NCBI RefSeq assembly: GCF_000333035.1
Contig: NZ_BANU01000018.1
Span: 30,690 to 94,689, forward strand
Length of the DNA: 64,000 nt
Reading direction: 5' to 3'
Source of the DNA: Gordonia sihwensis NBRC 108236
GTDB lineage: Bacteria; Actinomycetota; Actinomycetes; Mycobacteriales; Mycobacteriaceae
A program made the position numbers and the translations under genes. The first letter of the stretch is position 1. The number at the start of each line of letters is the position of its first letter. This document shows, piece by piece, positions 17,651 to 27,478 of the stretch. The notes under the pieces are model-generated. The model was given only the letters and a program-made list of their open reading frames with translations. It was not told the origin of the DNA and ran no database searches.

Positions 17651-19276
17651 CTACGGAGCCCCTCCGACACTGGCCATAGGCTCGGCAGATCCGGCACAGG
17701 TCACCGGCCGGAGGCGCGGGACGCTGCGCATCCGGCCTTCGACGAGGGCGAAGTACCGCGGCTGCGGCGCCTCCTCGCTCCCGGGGAAGTCCGAACGGTA
17801 GTGACAGCCGCGCGACTCCCGGCGCTCGAGCGCGGCTGCGACCACCGCACGCGCCGCCAGGGTGAGGTTGGCGTCCTCGATGTCGGCCACGGTCGCGAGG
17901 CCGCGAAGGGGTGCGGCCTCGAGCAGCGCACCGACCGACGCCAGGCCCTCGGCGTTCCGGTCGAGCGCGGCCGCCTCCGACATCGCGTCCTGCAACTCGA
18001 TCCTGTCGCATGCGGGCAGGACAGGCGGCGCGCAGGCCGGCACTCGCGGCGGCTCGACCGCCGCGAGTTCGACCGCCGCCAGTGCCGCCGACCGGCCCAT
18101 GACCAGCCCTTCGAGAAGGCTGTTGGACGCCAGCCGGTTGGCGCCGTGCAACCCTGTGCGCGCCACCTCCCCGGCCGCGAGCAGACCCGGCACGCTGGTA
18201 CGACCGTGGCTGTCGGTCACCACACCTCCGCAGAGGTAGTGCGCGCCGGGGACCACCGGCAGCCGCCCGCCCGCGAGGTCGAGCCCCGAGGCCCGCACAC
18301 CGGCCGTGACAGTCGGGAACCGGCGCTCGAAGTCCTCCACTCCCGAGATGTCGAGCCAGACGTGCGGCCGACCGGTCCGCCGCATCGCCGCGGTGACCGC
18401 CCGTGCGACAACGTCCCGCGGGGCGAGATCGCCCTGCGGGTGCACGCCGGCGGTCACCGGGGCGCCGTGGTCGTCCACCAGCACGCCGCCCTCCCCGCGC
18501 ACGGCCTCGCTGACCAGCGTGCGCCTGCCCCGCGCCCCGGGCACGTACAGCATGGTGGGATGGAACTGGACGAATTCGAGGTCGGCGACCTGTGCTCCGG
18601 CCCGAAGCGCCAGCGCCACACCGTCACCGGTCGACGCAGCGGGGTTCGTGGTGGCCGAGTACACGTGACCGAGACCGCCGGTCGCGAGCAGCACCGCCGG
18701 CGCCCGGACCACCCCGCGACCGCCGGCGGTGACGAACTCCAGCCCCGCGGCGCGACCGTCGCCGGTGAGGATCGCGGTGGCCGAGGCGTGATCGATGACT
18801 CGGATCGGCGCCGCGGCGACCGCGGAGGCGAGCGCCTGCTGCACCCGCGCGCCGGTGGCGTCGCCGCCTGCGTGGATGATGCGACGGACGCTGTGGCCGC
18901 CCTCCCTGGTCCGCAGGAACCGGCCGTCGGCCCCCAAGTCGAACTCCGCGCCCCAGCCGACCAACTGGGTCACCGCCGGCCAGCCCCCGGCCAGGATCGG
19001 CTCCGTCGCCACCGGATCGGTGAGTCCGGCACCGGCGGCCAGTGTGTCGGCCAGATGCAGGGCCACCGAGTCGCCGGGGTTCCCGGGCTCCACCACCGCG
19101 ATGCCGCCCTGCGCGTAGAAGGTGGACGCGGAGTGCTCCGCGCCCGGCTGCGCCCAGGTACGCCCCTTGGTCAGCACCGTCACCGTCAGCCCGCGGGCCG
19201 CAGCCGTCAGCGCAGCCGTCAGCCCCGCCACACCCGCGCCGACCACCACGAGGTCGGCGCGACTCTCCTCGACCAT
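17651..19276 (-). CDS. nadB: L-aspartate oxidase
   Basis: 541 residues. FAD-binding motif [21 protein letters not shown] at residues 9-29; family blocks STFYAQGGIAVV, EGGHSVRRIIHAGGDATG, QFHPT (near LEFVQFHPTMLY), RGEGGVLVDD and HGANRLASNSLLEGLV. It oxidises L-aspartate to iminoaspartate, the first step of de novo NAD synthesis with NadA. In mycobacteria nadA-nadB-nadC form one operon; here nadB stands alone and neither partner is in the window. GGGAG precedes the ATG at 19276. Confidence 0.93.
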   Translation of the reverse strand: MVEESRADLVVVGAGVAGLTAALTAAARGLTVTVLTKGRTWAQPGAEHSASTFYAQGGIAVVEPGNPGDSVALHLADTLAAGAGLTDPVATEPILAGGWPAVTQLVGWGAEFDLGADGRFLRTREGGHSVRRIIHAGGDATGARVQQALASAVAAAPIRVIDHASATAILTGDGRAAGLEFVTAGGRGVVRAPAVLLATGGLGHVYSATTNPAASTGDGVALALRAGAQVADLEFVQFHPTMLYVPGARGRRTLVSEAVRGEGGVLVDDHGAPVTAGVHPQGDLAPRDVVARAVTAAMRRTGRPHVWLDISGVEDFERRFPTVTAGVRASGLDLAGGRLPVVPGAHYLCGGVVTDSHGRTSVPGLLAAGEVARTGLHGANRLASNSLLEGLVMGRSAALAAVELAAVEPPRVPACAPPVLPACDRIELQDAMSEAAALDRNAEGLASVGALLEAAPLRGLATVADIEDANLTLAARAVVAAALERRESRGCHYRSDFPGSEEAPQPRYFALVEGRMRSVPRLRPVTCAGSAEPMASVGGAP

Positions 19277-19296
19277 GCTGAGCTCCCAACGAGAGG

Positions 19297-19324
19297 CGAT
19301 CGACAGGTTATCGACTGTCGATCG
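19297..19324. promoter_or_regulatory. Inverted repeat upstream of nadB
   Basis: CGATCGACAG and CTGTCGATCG form a perfect 10-bp inverted repeat with an 8-nt spacer, 21 bp before the nadB start and within the nadB/UbiB divergent promoter. It is a candidate operator for an NAD-responsive repressor (for example NrtR-like); the regulator is not in the window. Confidence 0.45.
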
Positions 19325-19456
19325 AAAACATGCGGTCGAGACTACGCCGCCGTGAGCCGGAGCACTAGTGGCCCCCCTGCCTCGACCCCGACACGACGAC
19401 CGCCGCGTCGGCCCGGCGGTCGGCGCCCATTCGCCCACTACACTTGGGCAACTGTG

Positions 19457-20845
19457 ATGACCAATCAGGAATCCCCCAGCGCGCAGGCACGCCCCGGCCT
19501 GCCCAGCGTCTCGGCGGTCACCGAGGTCACCCGCTTCACCACCACCGCCGGCCACGCCGCGGCCGGCGCCGGGCGGCTGGCGCTCGGCGCGGTGACCGGA
19601 CTGCTGCGCGGGCGCCCGCCGGGCACCTCCGACGTCGCCCATGAGGTGCGCCGGACGTTCGAGCACCTCGGTCCCACCTACGTGAAGCTCGGTCAGCTGA
19701 TCGCGTCCAGCCCGGGAGTGTTCGGCAACACCATGGCCGACGAATTCGAGACCCTGCTCGACCGAGTCCGACCGGCCGACCCCGCGCTGGTGCGGCAGGT
19801 CTTCGTCGAAGAACTCGGCGCCGAGCCCGAAGCGGTCTTCGCGCAGTTCGATCCGGTACCGATCGCGTCGGCCTCGATCGCCCAGGTCCACACCGCGACG
19901 CTGGCATCGGGCGAAGAGGTGGTCGTCAAGATCCAGCGACCGGGCATCGCCGACCGGCTGGCGCCCGACGTCGCGATTCTGGAACGTCTGGCCGGGCTCG
20001 TGGAGATGTCCGAGTACGGCCGTATGCTCAGCGCGCGCCACGTGGTCGAGGACTTCGCCGACGGACTCGGTTCCGAGCTCGACTTCCGCAACGAGGCCGC
20101 CACCATGGCCGAGTGGTTCGAATGTCTGCAGCCCGGTCCCTTCGGCGACCGAGTCCGGGTCCCGCGCGTGTACGGCGAGCTCACCACCGCTCGGGTGCTG
20201 ACCATGGAGCGGATCCACGCCACCCGGATCGACGACGTCCGCGCCGTCCGGGCCGCGGGGCACGACGGTGTGGCACTGTGCCGCAATCTGCTCCTCTCAC
20301 TTCTCGATTCGGCATTCCACGGCGGACTGTTCCACGGCGATCTGCACGCGGGGAACGTCCTCGTCGACGACCAGGGGAAGCTGGTGATGCTCGATTTCGG
20401 CATCGTCGGCCGGTTCGACGCGCGCACCCGCCGCATCCTCCGGCAACTGGTCGTCGACCTCATCGTCAAACAGGACTACGATGCCGCCGGACGCGCGATC
20501 TTCCTGTTGGGCGCGGTGCACAATCCGGGGTCGACGGCCCAGGGCGGCGCCGACATCGAGAAGGTGGCCGCACCGTTGTCTGCCACCGACATGGCCTCGA
20601 TGTCGTACACCGATCTGGGGCGCCGGCTCGCCGCAGTCGCGAAAGCCCACGACGCGCGGCTTCCGCGGGAGTTGGTGCTCGTCGGCAAACAACTGTTGTA
20701 TGTAGAGAAATACATGAAGCTGCTGGCTCCGCGCTGGAAGGCGATCTCCGATCGCGAGATCTACGGCTACATGGCGGGAATCATGAAGGAAGCCGAACGC
20801 GACCGACGTGGTCGCCGGCCGGCGTCCGACACGACGAAGAGCTGA
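19457..20845 (+). CDS. ABC1/UbiB-family atypical kinase (AarF-like)
   Basis: 462 residues. The UbiB hallmarks are present: the KxGQ motif at 77-80 (YVKLGQLIASSPGVFG), Ala-rich nucleotide loop ASIAQVH near 138-144, VVVKIQRPG, HGDLHAGNVLVD and MLDFGIVGRF. Family members are membrane-associated ATPases linked to quinone or lipid metabolism; the exact role in actinobacteria is unclear. There is no obvious C-terminal membrane helix pair. The ATG at 19457 is used; a GTG lies one codon upstream. Confidence 0.88.
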   Translation: MTNQESPSAQARPGLPSVSAVTEVTRFTTTAGHAAAGAGRLALGAVTGLLRGRPPGTSDVAHEVRRTFEHLGPTYVKLGQLIASSPGVFGNTMADEFETLLDRVRPADPALVRQVFVEELGAEPEAVFAQFDPVPIASASIAQVHTATLASGEEVVVKIQRPGIADRLAPDVAILERLAGLVEMSEYGRMLSARHVVEDFADGLGSELDFRNEAATMAEWFECLQPGPFGDRVRVPRVYGELTTARVLTMERIHATRIDDVRAVRAAGHDGVALCRNLLLSLLDSAFHGGLFHGDLHAGNVLVDDQGKLVMLDFGIVGRFDARTRRILRQLVVDLIVKQDYDAAGRAIFLLGAVHNPGSTAQGGADIEKVAAPLSATDMASMSYTDLGRRLAAVAKAHDARLPRELVLVGKQLLYVEKYMKLLAPRWKAISDREIYGYMAGIMKEAERDRRGRRPASDTTKS

Positions 20846-20887
20846 CCGAAGCACGCAGATCGACCGATACAGAGGAGACGACCCGAT

Positions 20888-22432
20888 ATGAAACGTGCCG
20901 CGCTGGCATTGCTTGCCTTCCTCGGCGTCGCGTGCATCGTCGCGGCCATCGCCGTCCCCACCTACCTGGTGCCGAGGCTGAAGGTGGTGCCCCTCGACCT
21001 CGACATCACGTCGGTCGCGACCACCGTTCCCACCGACGGTGACTCGGCGAACCGCTTCCCGGCCACCATCTTCGACCGTTGCTCGGTCACCAAGTCCAAG
21101 GCTGCGACTCTCGAGGCTCATCTGACGCAGCAGCGGCGGTCGGTCATCGTCGAGCCGTCGAACAAGGACCAGGCGACGGTGCAGTCCGGCCAGACGGTCC
21201 AGATCGACCGCGTCCGCGACGCCGCGGGCAAGGAGAGCGACCCGACGATGGCGTCGAGCGACGCCGACCGCAAGTGCAACGACGGCCTGCTGAACGCGAC
21301 GGTCGACCGAGTGTCAGTGAATCGCAAGACATCCGCGCCCAACGGTGCAGTGAGCGAACTGCAGCTGGAGGCGGTCCCGGAGGGCGGCAACGTCGAGGAG
21401 GCCTCGGTGAAGCTGGAGGACCGCAAGGGCTTCCAGTACAAGTTCGGATTCGACGTCGGCAAGCGCGAGTACTACTACTACGACACCACCACCCGTCAGG
21501 ACGCGATCGCCAAGTACGTCGGCGAGAAGACCATCGACGGCGTCAAGACCTACCATTTCGTCGCTGACGTTCCCGAGACCGACCTCTCGAATCTCCCGAA
21601 TCCGCAGGGCGACGCACCGCTCGGCACCATCCTGGACATGCCTGCCAAGTGGTGGGGCATCAAGGGCAAGGGCGTCAAGCCGAACGACATCGTCACGATG
21701 CACCGCTACGCCAAGGCCACGCGCAATGTGTACGTGGAGCCCGTCACCGGCACCATCGTCTACGGCGAAGAGGACCAGGAGCAGTACTTCAAGTCGCCGG
21801 ACGACAGCGACGACTCGCCGCGCGCCGTCCGCGACTTCCGCATGGATGCGCTGAAGGGCACGTTCAAGTGGAACGACGAGACGGTCTCGCACCAGGCGCA
21901 GCGGGCCCAGAGCTACCTCGACCAGCTCAAGTGGGGTGGCACGATCACGCCGATCATACTCGGTGTGCTCGGTGCGCTGTTCCTGATCGCCTGGGCCGTG
22001 CTGGTGTGGCTGGGGCGCCGACGCGGCGACGGGCCGGACGACGCCGACCAGACCCGCGGCGACGAGCCGACGCCGGATGACGGTGGTGCGGGCGAAGCCG
22101 CGAGCCCGGAGGCCCAGACCACGGTGATTCCGACGCCGCAGGGCGGGCCGTACGAGCAGTACTCCGCCGGTGAGACGACGACGGTGCTGCCGCAGACTCC
22201 GCAGGAGCCGTCCACCCAGGCCATCGGCGGCTACGGTGCGATCTCGTCACCGATGGATGAGGCCCAGACCCAGTCGTTCGGGGCCCCCGCCGACGGATTC
22301 GCCCCGATCCCGGGATCTGAGGGCGCGCAGTCCGGTTCGCCTTATCCGTTCGCCGATCCGACGCGCCCGATGCCCGACGTGGAGCGCTACCGCACCCCCG
22401 ACCAGGATCAGCCGGGCCGGCACGAGCGCTGA
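20888..22432 (+). CDS. DUF3068 / PorA-family envelope protein
   Basis: 514 residues. An N-terminal membrane helix (about 5-28) leads to a large extracytoplasmic domain with the DUF3068 pattern, including KEYYYYDTTTRQDA-like and GIKGKGVKPNDIVTMHRYAKA segments. A second helix at about 352-374 (TPIILGVLGALFLIAWAVLVWLG) is followed by a cytosolic Pro/Thr/Gln-rich tail of ~135 residues. Such proteins are found in mycolic-acid bacteria and are called porin PorA family; pore formation is not shown for most. GAGGAG precedes the ATG. Confidence 0.82.
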   Translation: MKRAALALLAFLGVACIVAAIAVPTYLVPRLKVVPLDLDITSVATTVPTDGDSANRFPATIFDRCSVTKSKAATLEAHLTQQRRSVIVEPSNKDQATVQSGQTVQIDRVRDAAGKESDPTMASSDADRKCNDGLLNATVDRVSVNRKTSAPNGAVSELQLEAVPEGGNVEEASVKLEDRKGFQYKFGFDVGKREYYYYDTTTRQDAIAKYVGEKTIDGVKTYHFVADVPETDLSNLPNPQGDAPLGTILDMPAKWWGIKGKGVKPNDIVTMHRYAKATRNVYVEPVTGTIVYGEEDQEQYFKSPDDSDDSPRAVRDFRMDALKGTFKWNDETVSHQAQRAQSYLDQLKWGGTITPIILGVLGALFLIAWAVLVWLGRRRGDGPDDADQTRGDEPTPDDGGAGEAASPEAQTTVIPTPQGGPYEQYSAGETTTVLPQTPQEPSTQAIGGYGAISSPMDEAQTQSFGAPADGFAPIPGSEGAQSGSPYPFADPTRPMPDVERYRTPDQDQPGRHER

Positions 22433-22482
22433 CCGACGGCCCCGTCCCGGCCGGATGCGTGATCCGGCCGGGACGGCGGCGA

Positions 22483-24159
22483 TCAGAGGCGCGACTGTCG
22501 GGCCACCGCCCGTCCCGCGGCGCGCCCGGAGAAGATGCAGCCGCCGAGGAAGGTTCCTTCGAGCGCGTTGTAGCCGTGAACGCCGCCCCCGCCGAAGCCG
22601 GCGACCTCGCCCGCGGCGTACAGACCGTCGAAGGCGCTGCCGTCGGGACGCATCACCTGCGAGTCGAGATTGGTCTCGAGACCGCCCAGCGTCTTCCTGG
22701 TGAGGATGTTGAGGCGCACCGCGATCAGCGGGCCGTGTGCGGGATCGAGTAGACGGTGCGGCTTGGCGACGCGGACCACCTTGTCGCCCAGGTAGTTCCG
22801 CGCATTGTGCACCGCCATCATCTGCGCGTCTTTGCTGTAGGAGTTCTCTACCTGTGAATCTCGCGCGGAGATGAGCCGTTCGAGGGACTGGAGATCGACG
22901 TGGCCACCGCGGCCGATCTCGTTCATCCCGGCCACCAGATCCGAGAGATTGTCGCGGACCACGAAGTCGACTCCGTGCCGAGTGAAAGCCTCCACCGGCC
23001 CCGGCATCCCCTTGGCCAGGCGGCTCCTCGCCGCGGTCTTCAGCGACTTCTCCGTGATGTCGGGGTTCTGTTCGGATCCCGACAGCGCGAACTCCTTCTC
23101 GATGATCGACTTGGTGAGGACGAACCACGAGTAGTCGTAGCCGGTGTCCAGAATCGCCTTCATGGTGGCGTTGGTGTCGAAACCGGGGAAGTTGGGCGCG
23201 GGGAGACGATTTCCGTTCGCGTCGAGCCACAGCGACGACGGGCCGGGAATGATGCGGATGGCGTGGTCGGACCAGATCGGGTTCCAGTTCATGATGCCCT
23301 CGGTGTAATGCCACATCCGGTCGCGATTGACGATGTTTCCGCCCGCGGCCTCGGTGATCCCGAGCATGCGTCCGTCCACGTAGTCGGGAACGCCCGCGAT
23401 CATGAACTCCGGCGCGGGGCCGAGCCGCTCGGTGGGCCAGTTCTCGCGGACGAGGTCGTGGTTGTGACCGATGCCGCCGGAGGTGACGATCACTGCCCCC
23501 GCCCGCAGCTCGAAGTCTTTGACCTCGGTGCGAGAGCTCGGTACGCCGCGCTCGGCGTCGGTGGGCTCGAGGACCCGCCCACGCACCCCGACCGCCGCAC
23601 GGTCCTCAACGATCAGTTCATCGACCCGGTGCCGGAACGCGAAGGTGACCAGTCCCCGCTTCTCCGCCTCGAGTACCGGCTCGGCGAAGATGCGGACCAC
23701 CTCGGGCCCGGTGCCCCAGGTGAGGTGGAACCGCGGCACGGAGTTGCCGTGGCCGTCGGCGAATCCGCCCCCGCGCTCGGCCCATCCGACCACCGGTGTG
23801 AAACGGAGACCGAGATCGTGCAGGTACTGCCGCTTGATCGTCGACGCGAACTCGACGTAGGCCCGCGCCCACTGCCGCGGCCAGTAGTCCTCGTCGTCGC
23901 GGTCGAAGCCGGCCGATCCCATCCAGTCCTGGAGAGCGAGGTCGGGCGAGTCCTTGATGCCGAGCCGACGCTGTTCGGGACTGTCGACGAGGAAGAGTCC
24001 ACCCAGTGACCAGAACGCCTGGCCGCCGAGATTCTGTCGATTCTCCTGATCGACGACGACCACCGTGCGCCCCGCCTTGGTCAGTTCGTAGGTGGCGACC
24101 AGTCCCGCCAACCCCGCGCCCACCACAATGGCGTCCGCCGCTTGCGTCTGCTTCAACAC
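22483..24159 (-). CDS. FAD-binding dehydrogenase (fumarate reductase/KstD superfamily, COG3573-like)
   Basis: 558 residues from the GTG at 24159, preceded by GAGAGGACGA. FAD motif AIVVGAGLAGLVATYELTKAG at about 9-29, then VVDQENRQNLGGQAFWSLGGLF. C-terminal FAD block GLYAAGEVAGFGGGGVHGYNALEGTFLGGCIFSGRAAG. Its length and motifs match the actinobacterial 'FAD-binding dehydrogenase' of about 550-570 residues. The substrate is unknown; steroid-type ketone dehydrogenation is one guess. It is divergent from the fadD-type gene at 24371. Confidence 0.82.
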   Translation of the reverse strand: MLKQTQAADAIVVGAGLAGLVATYELTKAGRTVVVVDQENRQNLGGQAFWSLGGLFLVDSPEQRRLGIKDSPDLALQDWMGSAGFDRDDEDYWPRQWARAYVEFASTIKRQYLHDLGLRFTPVVGWAERGGGFADGHGNSVPRFHLTWGTGPEVVRIFAEPVLEAEKRGLVTFAFRHRVDELIVEDRAAVGVRGRVLEPTDAERGVPSSRTEVKDFELRAGAVIVTSGGIGHNHDLVRENWPTERLGPAPEFMIAGVPDYVDGRMLGITEAAGGNIVNRDRMWHYTEGIMNWNPIWSDHAIRIIPGPSSLWLDANGNRLPAPNFPGFDTNATMKAILDTGYDYSWFVLTKSIIEKEFALSGSEQNPDITEKSLKTAARSRLAKGMPGPVEAFTRHGVDFVVRDNLSDLVAGMNEIGRGGHVDLQSLERLISARDSQVENSYSKDAQMMAVHNARNYLGDKVVRVAKPHRLLDPAHGPLIAVRLNILTRKTLGGLETNLDSQVMRPDGSAFDGLYAAGEVAGFGGGGVHGYNALEGTFLGGCIFSGRAAGRAVARQSRL

Positions 24160-24370
24160 CCGACTCGTCCTCTCCGCGAAGATGTGTGGCCCATCGCACA
24201 GGCCGTCGGGACTGACACTACCCGCGCCGGCCGGGGCCGCCGACGGGCGGAAGTCCCACGCGCACCGGGCGAGAGCGGGGACGTCCCGCGGCGACCGAAC
24301 TCGCCACGCCGCGGCGCGCACGGCCCGATACTGAGACGACACGCACGATTCGTCTGACGAGGAGGCACCC

Positions 24371-26143
24371 GTGGCCGCACCGACCCCGACCGTTCATTCC
24401 GCGGCAGCCGATCCCGTCACCTGGGCGTCGATGGCGCGGGGCGTCCTGGGGCTGCTGCGCGACGTTCCGGTCCTGGCCCGGCAACGGCCGTCGCTCATTC
24501 ATTTCGACGAACACCGGAGATGGAGTGTGGGCCGGGCCTTCGCCGCGGCGGCGGCACGCCATCCCGATCGTCCCTTCCTCCGCACCGGCGGCACCGTCCA
24601 CACGTACGGCGAGTGCAACCGCCGCGCCAACCGGTGGTCGGCCGTGCTGGCCGAGCACGGGGTCCGCCGCGGCGACGTGGTCGCGGTGATGGCGCACAAC
24701 AGTCCGGAATGCGTGATCGCGATGCTCGCGATCGTCAAGCTCGGCGCGGTGACGGGAATGGTGAACCACACGCAGCCGGGCGACGCCCTGGATCACAGCT
24801 TCGGTGTGCTCGACGACGCGAACCGCCGCGGCGCCCGGCTCGTCGTACTCCACGACGACGAATGCGGCGAGCAACTCGGCGCCCTCACCGGCGTCGACAC
24901 CGATCCGATCGCCCTGGCCGAGATGGACGCGCGGGGCTCCGCGCTCGCGGCCCGGAATCCCGCGGTGCAAGCGGACCCGCGTGCGACCGCGGATGTGCGA
25001 GCCGACGACCCCGCGTATTACATCTTCACCTCGGGTACCACCGGCTGGCCCAAGGCCAGCGTGATGAGCCACGGGCGCTGGCAGACCGCGATGAACGGAT
25101 TCTCGATGGGCCTGCGGCTGCGGTCCGACGACGTCCTGTTCGTCACGCTGCCCTTTTATCACAACAACGCGCTGACGGTCTGTGTCGCGACGGCGCTCGC
25201 GGCCGGCGCCTGCCTGGCCATCAGTCCGAAGTTCTCGGCGAGCCGCTTCTGGGACGAGGCCATCGAGAACGAGGCGACGGCCTTCTGCTACATCGGCGAA
25301 CTCTGCCGCTACCTGCTGGCTCAGCCGCCCCGGCCCACCGACCGCGCGCATTCGATCCGGCTGGCCGCGGGCAACGGCCTGCGCCCGGAGATCTGGGACG
25401 AATTCGCCGACCGGTTCGGGATCGACCGGATCGTCGAGTTCTACGCCGCGAGCGAATCGAACATCGGGTTCGTCAACATCCTCGATCAGCGCAAGACCGT
25501 CGGCTTCTGTCCCCTGCCGTACATCGTGGTCGAAGCGGACGAAGCGACCGGACTGCCGGTCCGCGGCCCCGACGGCCGCGTGATCGAGGTCCCGAAGGGC
25601 ACACCCGGACTGCTGCTCGGGAAGATTACCCGGCTGGCCCGGATCGACGGATACACCGATCCCGCCGCCACCGAGAAGAAGATCGTCCGCGACGCCCTCA
25701 AGGACGGCGACTCCTACTTCAACACCGGCGATCTGGTGGCCGACGTCGGGTTCCGGCACGTCGCCTTCGTCGACCGCCTCGGCGACACCTTCCGCTGGAA
25801 GGGCGAGAACGTGGCGACCACCCAGGTGGAGGCCGCACTGAACGCGGTGCCCGGCGTCGCCGAGTCGGTGGTCTACGGGGTGGCGGTGCCGGGTGCCGAC
25901 GGTCGCGCCGGGATGGCCGCGGTGGTCGTCGAGGACGACTTCGACCCCCGGCTGGTCGCAGCCGAGCTGCGCGCCCGGCTACCGCACTACGCGGTGCCGC
26001 TGTACCTCCGGGTGGTGCCGGCGCTGGCCCGCACGTCGACCTTCAAGAATCAGCGCGTTGCGCTCCGCGAGGAGGGCTACGCGAATACCGGCGCGGACCC
26101 CGTGTACGAGCTCGGCGATGACGGCTACGTCCGGATGGCCTGA
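24371..26143 (+). CDS. Long/very-long-chain acyl-CoA synthetase (FadD6/FATP-type)
   Basis: 590 residues from a GTG with GAGGAG 7 bp upstream. ANL-superfamily motifs: the P-loop YYIFTSGTTGWPKASVMSH near 215-235, FYAASESNIGF (A5) near 355, YFNTGDLV near 450 and RDG-like FVDRLGDTFRWKGENVATTQVE (A8). The catalytic Lys is probably in STFKNQRVALREEGY. It activates fatty acids to acyl-CoA via an acyl adenylate. The pattern TFRWKGENV is characteristic of the FATP/FadD6 branch. Neighbouring FAD dehydrogenase is divergent. Confidence 0.88.
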   Translation: MAAPTPTVHSAAADPVTWASMARGVLGLLRDVPVLARQRPSLIHFDEHRRWSVGRAFAAAAARHPDRPFLRTGGTVHTYGECNRRANRWSAVLAEHGVRRGDVVAVMAHNSPECVIAMLAIVKLGAVTGMVNHTQPGDALDHSFGVLDDANRRGARLVVLHDDECGEQLGALTGVDTDPIALAEMDARGSALAARNPAVQADPRATADVRADDPAYYIFTSGTTGWPKASVMSHGRWQTAMNGFSMGLRLRSDDVLFVTLPFYHNNALTVCVATALAAGACLAISPKFSASRFWDEAIENEATAFCYIGELCRYLLAQPPRPTDRAHSIRLAAGNGLRPEIWDEFADRFGIDRIVEFYAASESNIGFVNILDQRKTVGFCPLPYIVVEADEATGLPVRGPDGRVIEVPKGTPGLLLGKITRLARIDGYTDPAATEKKIVRDALKDGDSYFNTGDLVADVGFRHVAFVDRLGDTFRWKGENVATTQVEAALNAVPGVAESVVYGVAVPGADGRAGMAAVVVEDDFDPRLVAAELRARLPHYAVPLYLRVVPALARTSTFKNQRVALREEGYANTGADPVYELGDDGYVRMA

Positions 26144-26425
26144 ATCCGGCGCCGTCGCCGACAAATCCCGCGGGGTTTATCGATTTGTGACCTGACCGCC
26201 GCAAACGGGTCCCGAAACGGCTACGACCAGCACCGAATCGCCCTCTTGCCTTTGCAGCAGCGTCGGGAGTCCGTTAATCTCACCACTCGTGCGGGGGTGC
26301 TGCGGGTCGATCGACCCGCAGCGACTCGGGCCGATCGGCTCACGGATCGAGATCGGGGCACCGCTCCGGCCCCGATCCGGTGACACGACAGTCGCTCCCG
26401 CGACCGAACAGACCGAAGGATTCAT

Positions 26426-27382
26426 ATGCGAAAGAGCGTCGGCAAGCGCTTGACGATCGCGGTCGCCGCCCTGGCGACCCTCGTCGGCACCGCAGTCTCC
26501 GTCACGCCGCAGGCACAGGCCGCAGGCACCACCGAGTACGTGTACTCGAACGCGATGCACCGCAAAGTCCCGGTCCGCATCGTCGACGGCGGCGGGAGCG
26601 GCCCGAAGCCGACGCTCTACCTGCTCGACGGCCTGCGCGCCCCGAACAACACCAGCGGCTGGCTGCAGAACACCAGGGTCGACAGCTGGATGGTCGGCAA
26701 GGGCACCAACGTCGCGATCCCGTTCGGCGGCGGCGGCAGCTTCTACACCGACTGGGAGCAGCGCGACCCGAAGCTCGGCGTCAACAAGTGGGAGACCTTC
26801 CTGACGCGTGAGCTGCCCGCGTACATGAAGAAGCACCACAACAGCGACAACCGACGCAACGGCATCGCCGGCCTGTCGATGTCGGGGACCGCGGCCCTGA
26901 ACCTGGCCTCGCGGCACCCCAGCTTCTACAAGGCGGTCGCGTCCTACAGCGGCTACCCGACCGTCACCATGCCCGGCTTCACCCAGGGCATCCAGGCCTC
27001 GGTGGCCGAGATGGGCGGCAACCCGACCAACATGTGGGGCTTCTACCCCGCAGGCGAGTGGTTCGCCAACGACCCGTTCCTGTCGGCGGGCAACCTGGCC
27101 GGGCACTACGTGTACGTCTCCTCCGGGACCGGCGTCGGCAGCAAGTACGACTCGAGCCTGACTCCGGGCAGCGGCAGCTTCAACCCCGTCAAGTTCGCCC
27201 AGATGGTTCCGCTGGAGGTCGCGGCGTCGACCAGCTCCCAGCTGTACATCGCCCGCGTCGCCACCGTCCCCGGCGTGCACCTCACCACGCACATCACTCC
27301 GGACGGCGCGCACTGGTGGGACTACTGGCAGGACCGCTTCAAGCAGTCGTGGGCCACCACGTTCCGCCCCGCGTTCTTCTGA
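26426..27382 (+). CDS. Secreted mycolyltransferase (antigen 85-type esterase)
   Basis: 318 residues. Sec signal peptide 1-32 (basic MRKSVGKRLT, hydrophobic core, PQAQA cleavage site). Alpha/beta-hydrolase with nucleophile Ser151 in GLSMSG and likely catalytic His in DGAHWWDYW near residue 295. The block YLLDGLRAPNNTSGWL and FPVGGGG-like AIPFGGGGSFYTDW match antigen 85 substrate-binding loops. It transfers mycolic acids between trehalose monomycolate and arabinogalactan or a second trehalose in the cell wall. The 282 bp upstream hold no gene and probably its promoter. Confidence 0.9.
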   Translation: MRKSVGKRLTIAVAALATLVGTAVSVTPQAQAAGTTEYVYSNAMHRKVPVRIVDGGGSGPKPTLYLLDGLRAPNNTSGWLQNTRVDSWMVGKGTNVAIPFGGGGSFYTDWEQRDPKLGVNKWETFLTRELPAYMKKHHNSDNRRNGIAGLSMSGTAALNLASRHPSFYKAVASYSGYPTVTMPGFTQGIQASVAEMGGNPTNMWGFYPAGEWFANDPFLSAGNLAGHYVYVSSGTGVGSKYDSSLTPGSGSFNPVKFAQMVPLEVAASTSSQLYIARVATVPGVHLTTHITPDGAHWWDYWQDRFKQSWATTFRPAFF

Positions 27383-27478
27383 TCGGACACACCGCTCACG
27401 ATGGCCGGCACCCGCCAGGGTGCCGGCCATCGTGAGTCTGCGCCGGAAACTGTCCGATCGCCGCGTTAGGCTGGTTCC

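Noticed and set aside
17801..19456. In-frame 5' extension of the UbiB gene across nadB
   Set aside because: The extension lies antisense to nadB and has no domain; the ATG at 19457 gives the normal UbiB start.
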